From Pseudisothecium myosuroides (Eukaryota > Streptophyta > Bryopsida > Hypnales > Lembophyllaceae), in the NCBI GenBank assembly GCA_951799445.1, contig OX637295.1, forward strand, positions 14,756,001 through 14,820,000: a DNA stretch of 64,000 nucleotides, given 5' to 3'. Numbering within the stretch: the stretch's first letter is position 1; every line of letters begins with the position of its first letter. The translations under genes were made by a program, and so were the position numbers. The notes below the pieces were generated by a model, which worked only from the letters and a program-made list of their open reading frames with translations, was not told the DNA's origin and did no database searches. Below, piece after piece: positions 60,549 to 64,000 of the stretch.

Positions 60549-63032
60549 ATGGATGCGGTGGACCATTTTTTCACCAAAACAAGGTAATACTTAACTAGTT
60601 TCATTGAAGATGAATATTGATTTATGCTTCATGAAATGTGATTTGTCATGTTTGTGTTTAGAATTAGGATCCTATTACATCTTCTTAATGGAACAAATAT
60701 TAAAATTCTAATGTTTGACATGACACTATTCAATCTAATGAGGCTCCTTTATATCATAAATTTCTATGATATGTTATTTTAGAGAAGTGAAATTGTATAT
60801 ATATTTTCCTTTTGGTTGTAATGAAGCTAATTTTTATGTTCCTAATAACAAAGTTGTAGCAGTAGCCATGGCACTTCCAACATCTTTTCAATGCCAATGA
60901 CACTACCAAATGCTAATTCAAGCATTATGGATATCAACGTTAAAGACAAAGATGACCAATACACATTGAAAACAAAATTTAGAGATGGTGGGCTTGAACC
61001 TGCTGTAAAGAAACTAAAGAAAATGCACACAGAAGTGGAGATGGTGTTGAGGCAAACAACAGAAATGGTAATGGTTTTGGTTGGAGTGGCAACTCTTCGA
61101 GGTGGGGCTCCTCCCAATCCATTGGAATGCCAATTGGCTACTAAGTTGTATGAGAAGATGACCACTCTTGTTACTATCTTGTCTCCACAAGATTTAGTGT
61201 CCAATGATGTCTTGCAATCCCTGATTCAACAGTTGGTTCTGCCTCCACCGCATCCAAAGCATATAGCTGCTGCCAAGATTGTTTCTATTGTAAGATTTCA
61301 TTCCTAACTTATTTGTATCATAAAATTTCATTCTATGCTTTCTAATACATTCCATAAATAAATGTCTACAATGTTACTTGAATTGTTTGATACAAATTTG
61401 ATGAACCATATTAGAAAAAACATCATTTAGATGGATCCAAAATTTGTATCACTAGAATCATAGTTGAAACATGGCATGTGATTTTTAAACATAATCAAAA
61501 TTGAACAAATGAAAGTTTTTGTACTCAAAACCCCTTAAAAAATGCAATGTTCACTTAAGACATTTATTTATAGATACAGGGAGGAGACAAAGGTATACCA
61601 CTACATTGATGTTGTAACTTAATGCTAAAAGCTTTGTCATTGTTTTATGAGACTTGCTTATTTGTATGGGATTCTAAACTGCTTCAAAATTTGTATTTTG
61701 CAGCGACCTCAATCACCACATGTACCATCAACATCTACTCCATCACTAGTGTCATCTTCAGTAACAGCTGTGTCTAAAGTACCGACACTTTCACCACCAT
61801 ATTCACCACCACCATCACCATTGCCTTCTCTAGCAACCCCATTATCATTACCTAATGCCTTTGCACCACTAGTGAATCACTACCTAACTTCACAAACTTT
61901 TGAATCACAAGTACAAGCTATCAAAGCAAAAACAAACTCTGTAGTTGCTGCAACAATATCAAAAGTTGCACCACCAATACCTAAAATAGTGGCACCCATG
62001 CCATCAACCTTATTGGAAAAGACAAAAGCATTGGAAGATGTGCAAACTTCAAGTATAATTCTTGAAAAAAGTGTGTCACCATCTGTAACACCATCATCAA
62101 TATCCAACTCAAATACAAACGTTATTGGTAATTTATTATGTTTATTTTTTTATTTTTTTAATATATTATTATAATGTATGGCTCATTTTAATCTAATTTA
62201 TTCCCCATATTCTTGCTTATCTAGTATTATGAAATCCTTCCAATTGTAATGTCATTTAAGACAATTTCAAACATAAATTTTGCCAATATAATGCGGTCAT
62301 TCATAGAAGTATTGAGCATAAACCTTGTCAATTTGTAACTCAATTAGGTTTTTTTGAATGCCCTTAGAATTTGAACAAATTTGAATAGATCATTTTCATA
62401 ATAAGTTAGTGAGATTGTTATTTTGACCAGTCAACCATTTAATTTGTTTGGTTGTTTCTATAGTGGCAATATCAATCACACCAACTAATATAGTGAAATG
62501 GCAAGCATTGTGAAGTACAGATGCCCAACCTACAACAAGAGCGACGACAATGACAACTATTTTCATCAATGATTACAGAGGAAGTCAAGCTCCAAAAGCA
62601 ATGGCAAAAGAACAAGGGTTGAAAAATTTGGTCAACAATGAACCACTACCTACTATTCTAGATTCACAACAGACACACAAGCAATTAGCCCTAGCTGTGC
62701 ATCTCCTTTTGAAGCCTCTTGTTACAACCCCAGGGTTGGAAAAATCAGCTTTGAAATACATAAACATTCCAATTCCATGTGGCATATGCAAAATAGTGGT
62801 AAACACAACCATCAATGTTTTAGTTTGTGATGGATGCGAATGCGTATTCCACTTACAGTGCTTACAATTGAGCTCCACTCAAAGCATTTTCAAGAATGAC
62901 TGGTATTGCCCAAAATGTGTGATGATAAATGTTGGTCGGCCACAAGCTCCCAAATATGGGCCCCTTCGCCGTGGACCTATTGGAGTACTAGGACCAAAAA
63001 ATTCATGGTCCATGGAGGTACTCACAACCCCA
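60549..63032 (+). CDS. PHD-finger protein (5' part of gene; continues downstream)
   Basis: Exons 60549-60583, 60860-61289, 61704-62127 and about 62521-63032 join in phase with GT-AG borders. The start MDAVDHFFTKT follows a possible leader acceptor (TTTTGCAG at 60460-60467). Exon 2 encodes an Asp/Lys-rich part and a helix-rich domain (LEPAVKKLKKMHTEVEM...LYEKMTTLVTIL). Exon 3 is Ser/Pro/Thr-rich linker. Exon 4 carries a C4HC3 PHD finger (62778-62918): CGIC, CDGC, H with C three residues on (HLQC), and a final W-x-C-x2-C (WYCPKC). It is followed by GRPQAPKYGPLRRG, similar to the tail seen after the PHD in some plant PHD proteins. PHD fingers read histone tails, so a nuclear chromatin role is likely; the partner is unknown. 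An in-frame TGA depends on the acceptor used (62463 or 62520). Confidence 0.72.
60857..60862 (+). other. Tandem (NAGNAG) acceptor of PHD exon 2
   Basis: TAGCAG offers two acceptors three bases apart. After the AG left over from exon 1 both keep the frame and differ by one serine. Such sites often give mixed isoforms. Confidence 0.5.
62464..62520 (+). other. Alternative exon 4 start with an in-frame TGA
   Basis: The strong acceptor TTGTTTCTATAG ends at 62463, but the 57 bases that follow contain a TGA at 62511-62513 in the PHD frame. A second, weaker acceptor (GTACAG) ends at 62520 and skips the TGA with the same phase. Use of the upstream site would truncate the protein before the PHD finger. 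Confidence 0.55.
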
Positions 63033-64000
63033 GTAAATGTCATTTACATAAAAATGTTGAGTATTAACAACTCATACCTGTTGTCAAGATTAGCCTCGGG
63101 GTTCAAACTATGGTAATGAGGAAATTAGTTGTGATTTGTTGTTTTTCATCAATTAAACTTTTTGATAGAGATCAATTGCCGGTTAGGAGGTTATTTTCTA
63201 AAGCTAATTCTAGATATTACTGACTTAGAGATTTCTACATAAACAAATAAATGTTTATGAGTCTATAAAGAGTTATTTTATGAAAGTTGCTTCACAAACT
63301 ATTATTATCCTTAGAAACATCACATCTTATAATTTCATGAGATATGAAGATTGAAATATCAAAAATCCCTAACATGTATTGTCTTGTTCATGATTTCATT
63401 ATAAAAAGCAGTGATAGTGAGTCCTATTCAATTGGATTTATTGTAGGTTTGAGGGGAATTCAGTGAGAGAACATTAGAAGTTGTATTTCAAGTGGATAGA
63501 AATCCTTGACACCCATTTTCTACCTTCCATTGGAGGATTATCAACCAAGAGCTACACTTTTGACCTTTCAACAAGGTCTTTTTCTACCCCTCTCAAATTG
63601 TGAATGTATGTTGGTTGTGGAAGCGAACATTCTAAAGATCAAACTCTTATAAAGTTAGTGTTGCAATTAAAAAAGAAAGAAGGTGATGCAATTCCAATTG
63701 ACCATACTCTTCAACACTTGAGACTTGTATCAATTCCAACTTTGAAGCTATAGCAGAAGAACATAATATAAAAGATGAAGTTTTGCAAAATGACAAAGGT
63801 AGAACTTTTATTATCAGAAATCCAACATCTATATGAGAACAAAAAATTTAACTAAAGAAGCCTATCCAATTGGAGTAGTAGATGACAACATTTTCATGGT
63901 TAAAAGGTTTAGTCCAATGGTTGGTACAAGTCAAGAATGCTTTATTACTCAGCATGTACAATGGGAGGTGAGACTATTTGTCTTCAAGCCACACTGTCCT
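63033..64000 (+). other. Intron and possible further exon (63818-63967) of the PHD gene
   Basis: After the putative GTAAAT donor at 63033 no clear exon appears until 63818-63967. That interval is open for exactly 50 codons between an acceptor (TTTTATTATCAG) and a GTGAGA donor, and reads KSNIYMRTKNLTKEAY...TQHVQWE. It could be a later exon of the same gene, another gene or a transposon fragment. I do not recognise the peptide. Confidence 0.35.

Overview
The window is plant nuclear DNA. It is AT-rich, about two thirds A+T by eye, and has long introns and very dense transposable elements. The land-plant calls rest on plant-type genes with GT-AG introns (a cytosolic glyoxalase II, a GLYI4/GLYI7-like VOC protein, a PHD-finger protein), plant-type MITEs (Stowaway-like, Tourist-like, Emigrant/pogo-like), a Ty1/copia element and a plant telobox. 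Elements unusual for a flowering plant (a Plavaka-like transposase, a Tc1-like DD34E remnant, a TTAA-flanked MITE family) make a seed-free plant plausible, but the species cannot be read from the sequence.

Layout. 1-2,596: a 0.5-kb foldback element and a degenerate AT-rich repeat field. 2,597-6,199 (-): a decayed, intron-containing Plavaka-type transposase gene. 6.2-11.1 kb: small MITEs, hairpins and LINE-like 3' ends. 11,135-16,354: a complete Ty1/copia LTR retrotransposon with identical-length 310-bp LTRs, TSD AGTCC and a gag-pol frame broken by stops and frameshifts. 16.4-38.7 kb: almost pure repeat territory holding five full-length and one truncated copy of a ~0.92-kb element bounded by TTAA and CCCCTAAAGG termini, other dispersed repeat families, an AAT microsatellite, a Tc1-like remnant, two Tourist-like elements and an Emigrant-like MITE. 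39.6-42.3 kb (+): the VOC/glyoxalase-I-like gene. 44.3-44.8 kb: a long Stowaway-like MITE. 45.7-46.8 kb: a seventh, diverged TTAA element. 51,629-55,206 (-): glyoxalase II, seven exons, 260 aa, all metal ligands present. 55.5-57.2 kb: MITEs and an inverted-repeat pair bracketing a 93-codon ORF. 60.5-64 kb (+): a PHD-finger gene running towards or past the window edge.

The two recognisable metabolic genes are both glyoxalase-family members, convergent and about 9.3 kb apart. Glyoxalase II hydrolyses S-D-lactoylglutathione, the product of canonical glyoxalase I. The neighbouring VOC gene belongs to a plant clade whose exact activity is not settled, so a functional pairing is inference.

The observation most worth following is the TTAA-bounded family. 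Its four-base palindromic target, short ~12-bp termini and uniform size look like non-autonomous piggyBac elements, which to my knowledge are rarely reported in land plants. Exon limits were inferred by eye from splice sites, frame and family knowledge; no database search was run.
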